DNA from: Phallus indusiatus
Taxonomy: Eukaryota > Basidiomycota > Agaricomycetes > Phallales > Phallaceae
DNA length: 64,000 nt
NCBI GenBank assembly: GCA_027605045.1
Contig: JAQFWX010000086.1
Location: 86,470 to 150,469 of the forward strand
Direction: 5' to 3'
Shown one piece after another: positions 23,014 through 34,554 of this stretch. The position numbers were made by a program, and so were the translations under genes. The notes under the pieces are model-generated. The model saw nothing but the letters and a program-made list of their open reading frames with translations. It did not search any database and had not been told where the DNA came from. Every line of letters starts with the position of its first letter. Position 1 is the stretch's first letter.

Positions 23014-24445
23014 TTAGATCTGTTTAGGAATTCCCGTATACTTAAACCATGGATGCCCTACTACTTCTTGTATAGTGATCCTGTCTTCTGGGCGGTATTT
23101 AAGCATCTTTCCCAATAGATCGCCTAAAAGAGAGACCTCTTCTTCCTCCAACCGCGTCCCGGTAACCTCAATCATTGGTCCTTCGTCCACCTTCGGAGGA
23201 ACGTCCCCCTCTCCGATTTCTTTGAGTTTTCCATAGATAGAGCTCTTGACAGCAGGTAATGCGACATTTTCCATCTTTTGAAGTTCCATGGACCTTGGTT
23301 CCCCATTTTCCTCAAACCAAAGCTGGCGGTCCTCAAAAGCGCTCCACCAAGGCTCTGGTAGCTTGCCTAAGATCGCAACGATCCTCTTTAAAACATCGTT
23401 ACTGCCAAACATTGGTTCGAAGAGTGAAAATCCAGAACGGATTTCAAATAGTGTGCATGCTAGCCCCCAAATATCAGAAGCCATGCTGATTCTGCTTTCA
23501 AAGCGAGCTTCTGGTGACATATAATGTATCGCGGTGACTGGTACGTAATCTTCGGGCTGAAGGTTCGTGGCGAAAGATTGGCCAAAATCAATGACAACAA
23601 TATTTTCTTGCAATAAACGTGAAGAGAAACGAGTGCTATCGATGGGTGAGATAAGTTTTTGGGGGGCATACGGGGCGGGTGAAGAGTTGTCGCAAGTTGT
23701 AATTTCTACCCCTGTAGGTTGACCCAGGGTTAAGTAGACTGTTTCGTCTGACCATCTAAAAACCTCGTCAGAAACTTGAAACAGGATATTGCTTGTTGTC
23801 AAATCTGTGCAGGATAATCAGTAAACATTGTGGCACTATCATAAAATTCAGAAGCAGAACTGACGAACCTCCATGCACGAATCCCGCAGAATGCATGAGC
23901 TCCACTGCATCGACAACTTGTTTGGCTACCTTTCTGGCTAAACCTCCATTGAGACGCCTGCTCCCGGCTCGCCTTCCAGGACAATATGTTAGAGAGAATA
24001 CGCTAGGGCCGGAAAATTGATAGACAATGCATATGTGTGTTCCATTAGGGCCCCTCTCTGTGAAATGAGCTTTGATGAGTTGGATATTTTGACCGGTGTA
24101 ACCAGTAGCACGAAGTCTGCCATCTAAAGCGACAGGAACAGTAAGCTCCGGAATCTCATCATTAGGTTTAGAGGATTCATCGGCCGAGAGAACCTTCAAA
24201 GCCACAAGGGTTCCCGAATATGCTGACTGATCCTGCTTAGGCGGATGCTGGTCGCGTGCAAGCCAGACAGTAGACGAGCATCCACAACCCAACTTATGCA
24301 AGACTTTGTAGCGACCGTTGGCAAACATATCACCAATTGAAACTGGATGGAATCCTCCAGGTCGATACATCTCGACATCCTCGGCGTCATCAAGATCGGA
24401 GGGGTGATACAGTGGCTGAAACTCAGTAGAAGAATCGAGCAACAT
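23014..24445 (-). CDS. SRPK-like serine/threonine protein kinase
   Basis: Two exons. The start is ATG 24445 (MLLDSSTEFQPLYHPSDL); upstream in-frame codons contain no ATG. The N-terminal EMYRPGGFHPVSIGDMFANG followed by RYKVLHKLGCGCSSTVWLAR is the hallmark of SR-protein kinases. VALKVL supplies the ATP-binding lysine. After the intron (about 23875-23812) the catalytic loop reads HGDLTTSNILF, so the usual HRD Arg is Gly and the catalytic Lys position is Thr, while Asp and Asn are kept; this HGD form is frequent in the expanded fungal SRPK-like group. Between the loop and VIDFGQSF lies an insert of about 60 residues. Then come YMSPEARFESRISMASDIWG (about 23525-23465) and HPWFKYTGIPKQI to the stop at 23014. 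The protein is probably an active or weakly active kinase; targets cannot be inferred. It diverges from the Smr gene with 521 bp between starts. Confidence 0.8.
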
Positions 24446-24966
24446 TAACCGTAAAGCGTACGAATCGGTTGTTGAACTGGTTGTTGAATCGAATAACAAC
24501 AAACTAGGTTGAAGGTTGGTTCTAGGTTCGTACCAAGCCCCTTTTCCCTAATTGAGATTCAGTCGGTCACGGTGACATCGTTCTCGAGCGTTCGGAAAGG
24601 GGGTAGTCTCTACAGTTTATTTTTGGGCTTTGTCGATTTAGGACATATTGGAGAGGAGATGTATAACATCTATTTGGTCTGAAAATATTTCATGTTTGAG
24701 CTTGACCGGTGACCGGTGACCCTCTTAGTGGGCCAGTAGTGGCATTGCAGACTTGCAGTAAAATCTGAAGCCAGAAATCTGATGTCTGAACTTGTATTCT
24801 GATAATTAGCGCTAGTAGCATTCTCACTTTCATTTTATCCTGCAGAATTTGATTTTCTGACTCTCAATCTTTTCATTCTGACAAACCCGCCACGATGACG
24901 GTATCTGCCAAACAATAAGGATGTGACCTGACGATGAGTCACGTCCGTGACTAGTGACTGTCCATA
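24446..24966. promoter_or_regulatory. Shared upstream region of kinase and Smr-domain genes
   Basis: The 521-bp gap lies between divergent start codons and must contain both promoters. A duplicated GACCGGT is present near 24703-24720. No recognised binding site can be assigned. Confidence 0.4.
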
Positions 24967-27409
24967 ATGGCGTGCTCCCACTCTTCTGTCATGAGCACAT
25001 CTAATATTCAGGAAATCCTGCAAGTAAGGAAGTTTAATCCCAACCAGTTTCGAATGTCGATCTAAAGCTGCAAAATTATTCATCTTTCCAGACGGAGTTT
25101 CCCCTCATAGATTCATCTCTTCTTGCCGCACTGCTTTCAGACTACCAAGAACCTAAAAATGTTGAAATTCAAGTCGACGATTCGTCTTTGCAGGCTATCC
25201 GCGATACATTAACGCAATTAACATTGAATGTACATGCTCACGACAATCAAGATGCGTCTCAGCCGTGTTCTCTCGATTCGTCAGAACTCGGCTCCAAGGA
25301 ATCGCCCTCCTTGAAACTTGATTTATCAGAAGATAGCAAGGAAAGCGGTGAAAGCCCTTATGGACGGGACGATTCTACCTCTGTATCAGGATCTACGGCA
25401 ATGAGCATGACGTCCATGAGCAGCGCTGGCAACGCCACATTCTCATCTCCAACAGAATTTTTGAATATGCTCTTCCCGAACCTATCGAATATCCTTATTC
25501 ACCAAACGTTCGTGGAACAATATGGAACCGAATCATCTACGGAAGGTGGCGATATCGACGATTTGTCCGCTGTTATTGACCAACTTCTCAGCCTGGAATA
25601 CATCCAGGACCTTGCTGAACGCGGATTGGACGACGAACCAGAGTCCAAAAACCAGGCAGAAACTGAGTGGAAGGTAGTCACGTCGGGCAGTAACAAACGC
25701 GGTCAACAGTTCCCCATGGCGAATGCGCCGAAGAAATCCAAAAAACCTACTACTAAAGTAGCATTTGTGGATATTCGCCAAAGGCAGCACAGCATTCAAC
25801 TCGCGAACCAATCGCCAAAAGGCTCCACCAAACCTAAACTCCTAACCGGCTCCTTCATAACTGACCCATGGACGCGACTTAGCTCAATATCAGCCCGTTT
25901 AAGCGAATTACTACACCCGACTCCAGCAGGATTCTTTCAAAGTTACTTTCACGCTCCTCAATCAACAACGACAAACTCCAAAGGGGGTTGGAAAATGGAA
26001 GGAGACGCCCTACGAAATGCATTATCAGATTTAATCAAAAAACGCCCTGCCAACACCAATACCGCACCAAATTCTCCGGCATTACAAAAAAGTATTAACG
26101 CATTGTGCGATATAATCGTCGACCCGGGATCAGATGACTCACTCGCACTCAATGGCGAACAGCTTCTGGAGCTGCAAAAAGACGCCAGACTCTGCATAAT
26201 AGCCGCTAACGGCAAATTAGACACAGCTTTGGATCTACTTCAGCTTTTGAAAGAATTGGACGAGGCGTTTGTTAAAGGAGCAGGTGTTGCGCATTTACAG
26301 ACATATACCTTCAAAAAAGATACCCAACTCTCATCCCCATCCACACCGACGTCTTCCTTGACCACACTAAATTATGCAAATGTGAGATCCAAACCCGCCC
26401 AATCACCACCACCAGCCCCGCCTGTCATTTCTATCAAATCCAGACCACCAGATTCACCCGGTGTGTCAGGTCCAAGTTCGAGTTGGACAACTGTGCAGCG
26501 CCGTCCTCAAAAGGTTGCGTCGCCCTGTATAGACAGATTTATTCCTGCATATTCCAATCCTAATCGTTCAAAGTAAGTCTACGTAATCTATGTATGAGAG
26601 TAATTTACGTACTCAAACATTTATTAGGCAACCAGTAAGAGGATCGGGAAACAGATTTGGAAAAGGTGGAAAAGGGGATGTTGGCGAGTTAGATCGTGAC
26701 TTGACGTGGTACAGGGATCAACGTAAGGAGGTATGTGGATTCATTCACTTAAAAAATCGCGCCATTTTCAAGGTTCCTATTTACTATGCACAGGCCATGC
26801 ATCAAGCCTCTCGGTTCTGGAAATCTGGTTCAACTAAAAATCGAGGGGGAGAAATCGCGTTTCACTACGCTGAAAAAGTAAATTATCCGTCGTTGTCCCT
26901 TCTCTCCCTTAGCAAACAACTAATTTTGAAAACCCTGTCACTTCAGGCTCGAGAATTTCGGGAACAGGAACACGCTAAAGCTCTCGAAATTGCTCGTAGG
27001 GTGGTCAACGAAAAACGGTTCGACCGCATTATTCGTCATACTCTTTTTTATCTCACCAAAATCCTTTTTACTTTTTTTTTGAAAACAGCCGTAACTCTGC
27101 AGAACGAGATACACTTGATTTGCACGGCCTAACTATACCAGAAGCACGTGTAATTGTAACAGAAGCCGTTGAAGCATTTGATTTTTCTGGCTGTACGTGC
27201 ATCTCTCCGAACCCGTTTTGCCCAATTTTTTTGTTGAAGTTCACTAATTAAAATGCCATCTAGCCCGCTTTTTGAAAATTATAACAGGACGGGGAAAGCA
27301 TTCCGTGGATCAGGTCTCCGTTCTCGGACCTGCTATCAAAGACATGCTCAATTATGATGGGTACAGAGTTTCCACGTGGGACGGGGGTTTGATCGTTCGT
27401 GGAAGATGA
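24967..27409 (+). CDS. Smr-domain protein with DUF1771 region (Cue2-like)
   Basis: Exon 1 is MACSHSSVMSTSNIQEILQ (ATG 24967, good context with A at -3 and G at +4; the in-frame ATG at 24991 is an alternative). It joins after an intron to TEFPLIDSSLLAALLSDYQ (about 25091). A long low-complexity exon follows to 26573, with LFPNLSNILIHQTFVEQYG as a possible CUE-like helical segment near 25470-25520, and SWTTVQRRPQKVASP near its end. The next exons give the DUF1771 helix (HQASRFWKSGSTKNRGGEIA, AREFREQEHAKALEIARRV, about 26800-27005). The Smr nuclease-like domain follows with TLDLHGLTIPEARVIVTEAV (about 27110-27170), TGRGKHSVDQVSVLGPAIKD (about 27290-27345) and GGLIVRGR before TGA (27407-27409). 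Smr proteins cut RNA; the yeast relative Cue2 cleaves mRNA at stalled ribosomes. That role here is family inference. Confidence 0.85.
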
Positions 27410-27834
27410 CTAAGGTGTAATGAGATTTTGTTTAATTACTTTTGTTTAACTGTTGGTTTGATTATTTGTGTTGTTGTTGTTAGTACTCTAATCTGTTGTG
27501 ATGATTTAATGTGTTGTATTCTTGTGTATTCCTTTACATTACTGATTTCACGAATGAATGTTGATGCTTATTTTACACTTTCGCAACGGGTTGACTTGGG
27601 TGTACTATACTTCTCCGAGAGGAACGACAGCCATTTCCAGAGAGCCTGAATGAACTTGAGCTTGAAATAACGAGCAGAGGGGTTTCTGGTTTGGCTCGAG
27701 AGATCATCTTTCATAGCAGTATCTCCTAGTGAAGTCTCAAGGAAAAACTCACTCGTCTGAATAAAAATCAGCCTTATTTTATCAATAAAATAAACACAGG
27801 GCTATGTGATATAGCAATGCGCGTGTTGAAAACC
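27410..27834. other. Intergenic
   Basis: Convergent 3' flanks of the Smr gene and acyltransferase copy B. Contains a short GTTGTTGTT run near 27470. No gene seen. Confidence 0.4.
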
Positions 27835-29375
27835 CTAGTGATCTGCAGAGATAAACCCTTTAAAACCATCTTCTCTTTCCCAAACCTTCTTGTCAGAAAA
27901 GAACCCTGAAAGTGAAGTTGAATCAGAAACCATATATGTAGGAAAGGCTCTCGAATAGACTGACATACCCCCCATCCAGATACCCCCTTTAGGATCGTCT
28001 GCGAGTAGTACCATCAATTGACGCATAGAAAAGGGTTTAAAGAGATTGCTAAAAATATGAAGGCACTTGACTTGTTTGCCTTCTTCACCATCCGGCAAAG
28101 CTACAGAGAAATCAATTTCCATCAGTTTCATATCTCTCCAATTTGTAAACACATTCCACGCTCCGCCGTTGGGTTTAAAAAAGAAACACAGCCTCTTTGC
28201 AGTCTTGATTCTCCATTTCAGTAATGTCTCAATTGCTTCTGGTTCTGTTTGATCACGAAGAGTAGTGCGGATGTGGTATGCGAGAGCTCCAAGGGACATG
28301 GTATGTATCGCGGATATGGGAATAGTTGGGGTGACGACGGCTAGAGCTCCGTTATGAAGGAAAATACGAGGAAGCGATGATGGTTGCTTCAGATAGCGTC
28401 GTAAATTGGCGTAATACGCTACATTTAACGGCGTCTTTAAAAAGGAAGGAGAATGAATTCTGTCCTACCATTCAGAAATCTTCGTTATCTTATAATGAAC
28501 GCGATGATGGCGTCACTTGAGCTAATCCAGACATCAGGATCGTCTCCCCTTTCTTTCCTGAGATCTTGCGTCGCTTGCTCCTTGATCCTCTCCACCTCTT
28601 CTTTCGGGGAGAATAGAACCCTATAAGAGATATCCCGGGTCTTGACAAAGTCAGCTATGGCACGTCCCATAAATGTGATAACATCTAAAGTCGAAAAAAC
28701 TCTCCAAGGCAGCGGTGTTTTGATAGGTTCATTCTTCTTGTCTTCAGGTATGATGAAAGCCGTGAAAGGATCTCCCGGTGTTAGCTCTTCGACATCTTCG
28801 CCACGGAGAATGCGTGTGACCGCGATGAGGATCTCTTTATTTCCATGGCTGTCGCAATGAACATGTGGAGTCGTAAGCCCGACGAGTGTCGCGTCGTCAA
28901 ACAGGGTAACCTGGAGTTGCGACACGGGAATATCGGCGTTCATATAATCCCCAAGAGATCGAGGACCATCTTGAGAAAAAAGGTGATCCTGATTATTTTT
29001 TACAGTGTCTCGGATTGAAGATGATGCCTTCGGGAACGTGTACGTTTTTTCTATAGGTCCAGGTATAATGACTTTCTTGAAAATATACCGCGATGTCTTA
29101 GCATTGAATTTAGCAGGAATCTCATAGACTAATTTCTGAGTACGTTTTCTCAATAAGTTCTTGCAAAAAACGACTGGAAACGGTCTTTCGCACCTTTCTC
29201 TGCTTTCTGAGACGTGCGCTCAGATTCCAGAATCGGCCACTTTTGGACCAACTTTCGATATGCAGCCTCTAATTTCCCCGCATCAAGCACTTGATCGAGC
29301 ACCCAGCCTATGATGGCAACCGTACCCCTCGATTTCGCTAGTGTCGAAGACGCCTGTTGGTATAATTTGAGCCAT
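27835..29375 (-). pseudogene. HxxxD acyltransferase, copy B (decayed)
   Basis: Close relative of copy A over its full length, with several defects. Exon 1 begins MAQIIPTGVFDTSE (ATG 29375), but two bases are missing near 29325 compared with copy A, and about seven bases are added near 29215-29235, so the reading frame of GWVLDQVLDAGKLEAAYRKL is not that of the ATG. In exon 2 the catalytic text is PHVHCDSHG: H and D remain but the usual Gly after Asp is Ser. At the exon 2/3 border, where copy A has a GTAAAG donor, this copy reads straight into a stop (AFIIR then TAA, about 28500-28485), so the donor is lost. The 3' part (TPTIPISAIHTMSLGALA, NWRDMKLMEIDFSVA) is otherwise well kept, which suggests recent decay. 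A DUF6534-like remnant sits upstream at 30139, so the pair was copied together. Confidence 0.75.
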
Positions 29376-30138
29376 GAGGTAAATTCGAATTGAAGAGCAC
29401 ACCCATGATGCGCATGATGGCTATTATAAGTGAAGGCAGAGTACATGTGTCATCATCTACCATGCATAATGTTTGGGTAGCTTTTTGGTATCATTTCGGT
29501 ATCAAAAGGATTCTAAGCCAGGAGTCAGTGCCGGGTAAGAGAGATGAAAGTGAACATCGTTCGCCGTTTGAATATCCGCTTTGCCGCCCGCCATCCTTTC
29601 GCTGTTCCTCTTCAATTGCTTGGAGAAATTTATTTAACAATCGTATTAATGAAATGCTCTTCAGCTTCATTTCTGACCAATACAAAAGCACCGGGAAGAG
29701 AAAGGGACCACAAGCTGACTATAATACCACTTGCCATATCACAAGCCATGTCATTATAACACCGAAATGTGTTTGTGAGTAGAAAAGCAGTCAAGCTCTA
29801 ATCAAGGTTCTCCGCCGCTGTTCACAATTTACGACCAAAACGTATTTTTATTACCATCATCAACCGAGTCAGCTTATCGAGGAATGTCTTTGGATCAGTG
29901 AGGCCGCACCAGCTCACGTACTGTCATATTTGATGAAATCCATCCAAGAATAATTGTATGTGCTTTTTGGGCCACAATTAACAACTTGGGCTGCCGTAAT
30001 TCTCTAAATAAAGCCAATAAAAGGGTTGAAATTGGGGCTCTTTCTCCATCACATTGAAACAAACAGGTCACAATACTGAAAACTCTGGAAGTCAAGGATA
30101 CCGCTCGTGCAAAGTCATTATTTCAGTATCCGGTCCTC
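29376..30138. other. Spacer of the decayed pair B
   Basis: Gap between decayed acyltransferase copy B and a membrane-protein remnant. The part just upstream of copy B shares text with the region upstream of copy C (for example CAATATCCGCTTTGC against GAATATCCGCTTTGC, 45711 and 29570). The end resembles the proximal promoters of the membrane-protein genes (GAAACAAACAGGTCACAA). No gene is present. Confidence 0.4.
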
Positions 30139-30350
30139 ATGACATTGACAGCAACTGATGACACGCTTAAGGTCCGGTTTATCAATGGAAATAAATAATA
30201 TTATGTAGCCTTTGGTCTTTACTCCTTCAGTGTTTTGGAATTTTATCCTTCACCGTGACTATCAATCATTGATTATTTGAGCCTGTAGCATCTAAATTTA
30301 ACTTTCCCTGGCAAAGTGCTACAGGATTTATGGCGGTACGTAGTAATCAT
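30139..30350 (+). pseudogene. DUF6534-like remnant
   Basis: Starts ATGACATTGACAGCAACTG, matching the MTA(A)xDT start of the full copies with an added codon and indels. An in-frame stop follows within about 15 codons. The text TAGCCTTTGGTCTTTACTCC and, further on, CAGGATTTATGGCGGTACG (about 30318-30336, compare CAGGATTTACAGCAGTACG in copy 3) show that exon 1 and a middle exon survive in shortened form. The rest of the gene is missing. Confidence 0.55.
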
Positions 30351-30559
30351 TATCAAATTTACATAAAGCCTTATATATAGTACTGTCTGAACCTTGTGCC
30401 GGAATATGTTCTACTATAAATTGCCTATCAGTACGCGTTACTCATACTAGCTCAATTCTTTCTGACCGGTACCGGAGAAATCTTCCAAATACTCACATAC
30501 ATAGACATACATAATTATATACCAGCACACTCAAGGCTACTACTTCACGAGCTCGCTCG

Positions 30560-30735
30560 CTGCATACTGTAATGCACGAATAAATTACGTTTGTGATACC
30601 TATATTGAGTACGAGTTCCAAAAATCCTCCTTGCTTCCAAAAGATGTATCCACTACAGACTGATCGATCCGTAGCATATCGAATTTGCTCCGCCCGACAC
30701 TTAACGGACGTATTCATAACTAAAACCTGAGCGCT
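30560..30735 (-). pseudogene. Copied fragment of the 3' end of the SLD3-like gene
   Basis: The stretch matches 46970-47165, the 3' flank and last codons of the SLD3-like gene, in the same orientation. Shared text includes GAATAAATTAC, TTCCAAAAA, ATGTATCCAC and a terminal block that still reads roughly VMNTSVK where the parent reads VMDTPVK. Identity is patchy, so the copy is old. It abuts acyltransferase fragment D directly at about 30740-30760. Confidence 0.55.
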
Positions 30736-30754
30736 GAGCTTTCGTCCCTTTTTT

Positions 30755-31420
30755 GTCGACAGCGCTCTCCAAAATGGTGATAAATCTGTGCTTCTCGTCT
30801 TCAGGAATGAAGAAAGCTGTGAAGAGATCTTCTGGCGTTAACTCTTCAACATCTTCGCCACGGAGAACGCGTGTGACCGCGATGAAGATATCCTTGTTCC
30901 CGTGGTGGAGTGGTAAGCCAACGAGTGTCGCATCATCAAACAGTGTAGCCTGGAGTTGCGACACAGAGGTATTAGCGAGCACCACCAGATCTAGACCATT
31001 TTGAGAAAAGAGGGAGATGGACCTGATGATTCTTCTTCGCAATATACTACACTAAATTGGAGGATGATGCAGGATGATGGCTTTGGGAATCTGTACGTCT
31101 TTCCAACACGACCCTAACAACCCTGAAGTTCTTGAAAATATACCGCGGCATCAAAATTCCGCAGGAATCTTATAGACCCATTCCTAAACTGAGTCTCCGA
31201 TATTTTAATATACGAAAACGGCTATAAACTCTATAAATTACCTCTCATACCTTTGCCCGTTTTTTGGACCGCAGCCCGACCGCTCTCTCAGAATCCAGAA
31301 TCGATCACTTTTCGGCGAGCTTTCTCAAATCTCCTTGCGCCAAGTATTTGATCGAGCACTTAGCTTGTAACGACAATCGAACCTTTCTCGTGTTGAAGAC
31401 ACTGTTGGTATAGTTTGACG
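30755..31420 (-). pseudogene. HxxxD acyltransferase fragment D (catalytic motif deleted)
   Basis: The 5' half of an acyltransferase of the copy A type. Recognisable text: SVSQLQATLFDDATLVGL (about 30965-30915), VTRVLRGEDVEELTPEDLFT (about 30885-30825) and FFIPEDEKH. Where copy A has the catalytic TTPHVLCDGHG, this copy reads PLHHG; the net loss is 18 nt (a 1-nt and a 17-nt deletion), so H-x-x-x-D is gone though the frame recovers. Exon 1 (about 31255-31420) survives only as scrambled similarity without a usable start. The 3' half after about 30755 is replaced by the SLD3-like fragment. It sits at the - strand side of spacer 2, so it is the former partner of DUF6534-like copy 3. Confidence 0.7.
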
Positions 31421-32417
31421 TAAAACGCCAAACAATGCCGTTTTAATGCCGTATCGGCGCTCGTTCCAATCCCTTGTTTTCTTCAAACTTGCCTAGCTTG
31501 CCTGCTGAGATCAGACAAAAAAAACCATTCGTTCCTTGCCTTCACTAGGAATTTTTTCACATAATCTCGTAACAACCTCTGGTTAAAAGTTCATCGAGGA
31601 TCGAGGATGGCCAGCGAGTCAAACCTACAGCGAAACGGCCTTGAAGCTTGGATCAGGCTGCGGCATCATCCTCAATGATGTTTACTAAATAGTCCTAACG
31701 TGGGCTGAGATTCCCCGTGTATGTAATTCCAAGCATATCATGCGTCATCGCAGCCAGCTTCCGCCAATAATTTCGAATTGATTACGACTAGAACTCGTCC
31801 TTATCACTATCACAAGTGAGTCAGCTCCTCTGGGAGTGCGAAATAGACGAGGAGGCGAATAACAGCGGTTAGTCCTACGGTTAGGCCGCATTGTCTGCTC
31901 CTCATATGCTATACATATGTACTGATTTGAAATTTATTCTCTCACATTGGTAGTAGCCGCAGCATCATCTATCTTGATGAAAATTTCTGTCGCATACATA
32001 TTTGAGGAAAATTAGCTGTGCTTATTGGCTTACAATCATAAAATTGCCCCATCAATAATCATCGGGCTCCTGCTCGGTTCACCAATCTATTGGCATTCCA
32101 AGACTGCATCCAAGACTGCGCGTAACGATCAAAACCTTCTCCGACATTTATTTTCAACAATCGAATCATGGGCATTATATCAGGTATTTGCGACTCACCT
32201 GCGATAGCATCCTATCATTTTCAATTCTTAAAAAAAACACTTTGAAAAAGCCGGGTTCCAGGAGAAGGTAGTGCTTCCACCCGGATTTACAGTGCGTCAG
32301 CCCAAGCCTAGTATTATGGCCGGATTTGAGCTCTTTTCTCAGTAATAAACAGGCCACAACTTTGGAAATATATCAAGCGTGCTGCTTATGCTGCTAATAT
32401 TTCGCTGATACCCCGTC
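31421..32417. promoter_or_regulatory. Recurrent spacer 2 (upstream of DUF6534-like copy 3)
   Basis: Nearly collinear with spacer 3 (34736-35631) and more distantly with spacer 1. Shared blocks include ACGAGGAGGCGAATAACAGC, CTACGGTTAGGCCGCATTG, GATTTGAAATTTATTCTCTC and TTCCACCC-GG-TTTACAGTG near 32275-32295. Since the acyltransferase side is dead here, only the membrane-protein promoter can still be under selection. Confidence 0.5.
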
Positions 32418-34117
32418 ATGACAGCAGCTGACGACACGTTTGGAGCCTGGTTCATTGGGAATCAATTTAGCATTACAGCTTTTGGTTTCTTACTCCTCCA
32501 ATGTTGGATATTCATCTGGAAAAAGGAGTCACTTGTACTTAAGCTGGTGGTGTCCCTGGCATTGTGCATGAAATTCAACTTTAACTCATAGAGCCCATAC
32601 TTATTCTCCTCGACAGGATACTGGGATTCCTTCATATCTTTCTAATCTCACATGCCCTTTATCATTACTTGATAACCTCCATCGGTAATCCCGAGGTTTT
32701 TACCAGTATAGTCTGGTACGTTTCGTCTCGAGTTTCGTTGGTGCTTTTCATTGACCAAATTCACCTTCTGCAGGAGTTTCAAAGCAGAGCAATGGGTATC
32801 GGTACGTGACATATGCGTATCAGTGTGGTGGTTCGGCTTCTAATCCATGAAAAGGAAGCAAACATAACACTCTCCCATCTGTGTGTTTTTATCAAGTTCC
32901 ACCCAGTGAACTTCAATTTAATTGTCTCTACCAGATTCTACATTTTCAGGATTTACAGCAGTACGTAGTATCATGCCGCTATCTCTCGCTTGTAATCCTC
33001 ACGGAATCTATCGTCACCAGTAAGAAAAAGTTTTATACTGCCTGGTGTACTGGTGAGTCTCGTTCCGGTTTACTTTTCTGAATTTTCATTATTTCACTTT
33101 TACATTAAGCTTTTCCTTACATTATCGCACACCGGAAAGTCGTTTTCAAAATTGGCGTAGACGATGAATACTGACATGTTGTGCATCAAATAGCTCTGGA
33201 CTTGAGTACGTCCTTAGCTTTCTGTATAGCACTAATCATAAGCTAATATTTATAAGCCGCAAGCGGAATTGTGTGAGTGTCATATCGATCAACTAAAAGC
33301 AACCAACTCACGTTCCGTTAGAACTGTATCGGAGGGACTCGCCGACGCGGCAGTAGACTCAAACGTTACGGCACGATTAGCGCAAACGGGTATTGCGCTC
33401 GACCTTACCATAGACATAATCGTCATGTTGGCCATGTTCCACTTTTTTTACACTAGTCACACCGAAGTGAAAAGGCCAGTCCTTGCCAATGAAGATAACC
33501 ACTAAACTCATACATAATTACAGCACACAAAATCTACTTCACAAGCTCACACTGTATACCTTTGCCTCCGGATCTCTAACAGTCGTGGCCAACATCATAA
33601 TTCTCGTCACGGTAAGTTCTCCCTTCTCTTTTTCTATACAATCCAAGACATGTCGTTACAGTACCTCAGTATACCCAATACGGAGATATTTTCTGGTATT
33701 ACTTTCGTTCTCCCTCACTGTAAGAATATATGTTCTTCTTTACAGCCGCTACTAATTAAAATCAATCAAAGTATACTCCAATTGCCTCCTCGCTATGTAA
33801 GTTCGTTCATATTATACACATATTCCGAATATTACATGGTAATGTGTTATAGCCTCAACTCTCGATCACATTTGAGGGCTAGCTACGGTACCGCAGGAGA
33901 TACCTCCCAGTCTGACGTGTCAAGTGACAAGCCCCCCGTAAACGTCTCATTGCCTGTTTTCGTTGTACAAAAAGAGTCCGCAAGTTCAACCACCAAAGTC
34001 TCAGAACATTTCTCACATGGTACATGCTCATTCGGGCTTGGAAGCATGGTGGAGGATTCAACTGGTTCTCAAATGCCGGGCCCAGAAGAGAATGTTGACG
34101 AAGCGTTTGCTATATGA
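32418..34117 (+). CDS. DUF6534-like multi-pass membrane protein, copy 3
   Basis: The best-preserved membrane-protein copy together with copy 1. Exon 1 (ATG 32418) reads MTAADDTFGAWFIGNQFSIT, then LGFLHIFLISHALYHYLI (about 32622-32672), WSFKAEQWVS, EANITLSHLCVFIKFHPVNF (from about 32858), RFYIFRIYS, and RKSFILPGVLVSLVPVYFSE (about 33033-33085, after an acceptor CACCAG at about 33029). The second half gives ASGIVCECHIDQLKATNSR (about 33262-), IALDLTIDIIVMLAMFHFFY (about 33392-33450), LTLYTFASGSLTVVANIIIL, PNTEIFSGITFVLPHCK (about 33668-33720) and the tail NSRSHLRASYGTAG to DEAFAI (stop 34115-34117). I see no certain frameshift, but the splice pattern at about 33100-33260 is unresolved. Function of the family is unknown. 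The former acyltransferase partner is fragment D. Confidence 0.65.
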
Positions 34118-34554
34118 TGAGAAAAATCCAACAGCACTAAATGCCTTTACCTGAATGTATGTATGTATGTATGTATGTATTTATGGATGGACGCGAACAT
34201 GTATGTGTAACAATGTTAAACTCTAAATCGTCACTCTGCTGAATTTTCGACCCCAACAATCTTCGAATAACTAAACGAAGTTACACTTTTTACTAACAAG
34301 ATTTGATTCGAAGAGATCTCAAGTTTTGAACTGCGTTGAACTCAAAAGATATCGATACAAAATTTCACACAGCTGTCGCGGCACATCCTACAATGATTTG
34401 TGTAATGAGCCTAGTTTTTACTCCTTTTTACCTAATTTTGTGTGATAACTTAAAAGAAGCATGAGGAATAATGAATATCTAGTCTGAAGAATAGAAATAT
34501 TAAGGGGTAAAATCACTTGCCTAATTAATTATAAGGCTGAGATTTTTCTTGGTC
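34118..34554. other. Intergenic with GTAT microsatellite
   Basis: 3' flank of copy 3. A (GTAT)n run covers about 34155-34180. The same flank, with a shorter run, follows copy 4 at 43485-43700 (shared text CTCAAGTTTT, AACTAAACGAAGTT). No gene. Confidence 0.5.
34155..34180 (+). repeat. (GTAT)n microsatellite
   Basis: About six GTAT units in the 3' flank of DUF6534-like copy 3; a shorter run is at the matching place after copy 4 (43521-43536). Confidence 0.85.

Noticed and set aside
24835..25083. 82-codon open frame on -
   Set aside because: Overlaps the promoter and first exon of the Smr gene on the other strand and has no domain.
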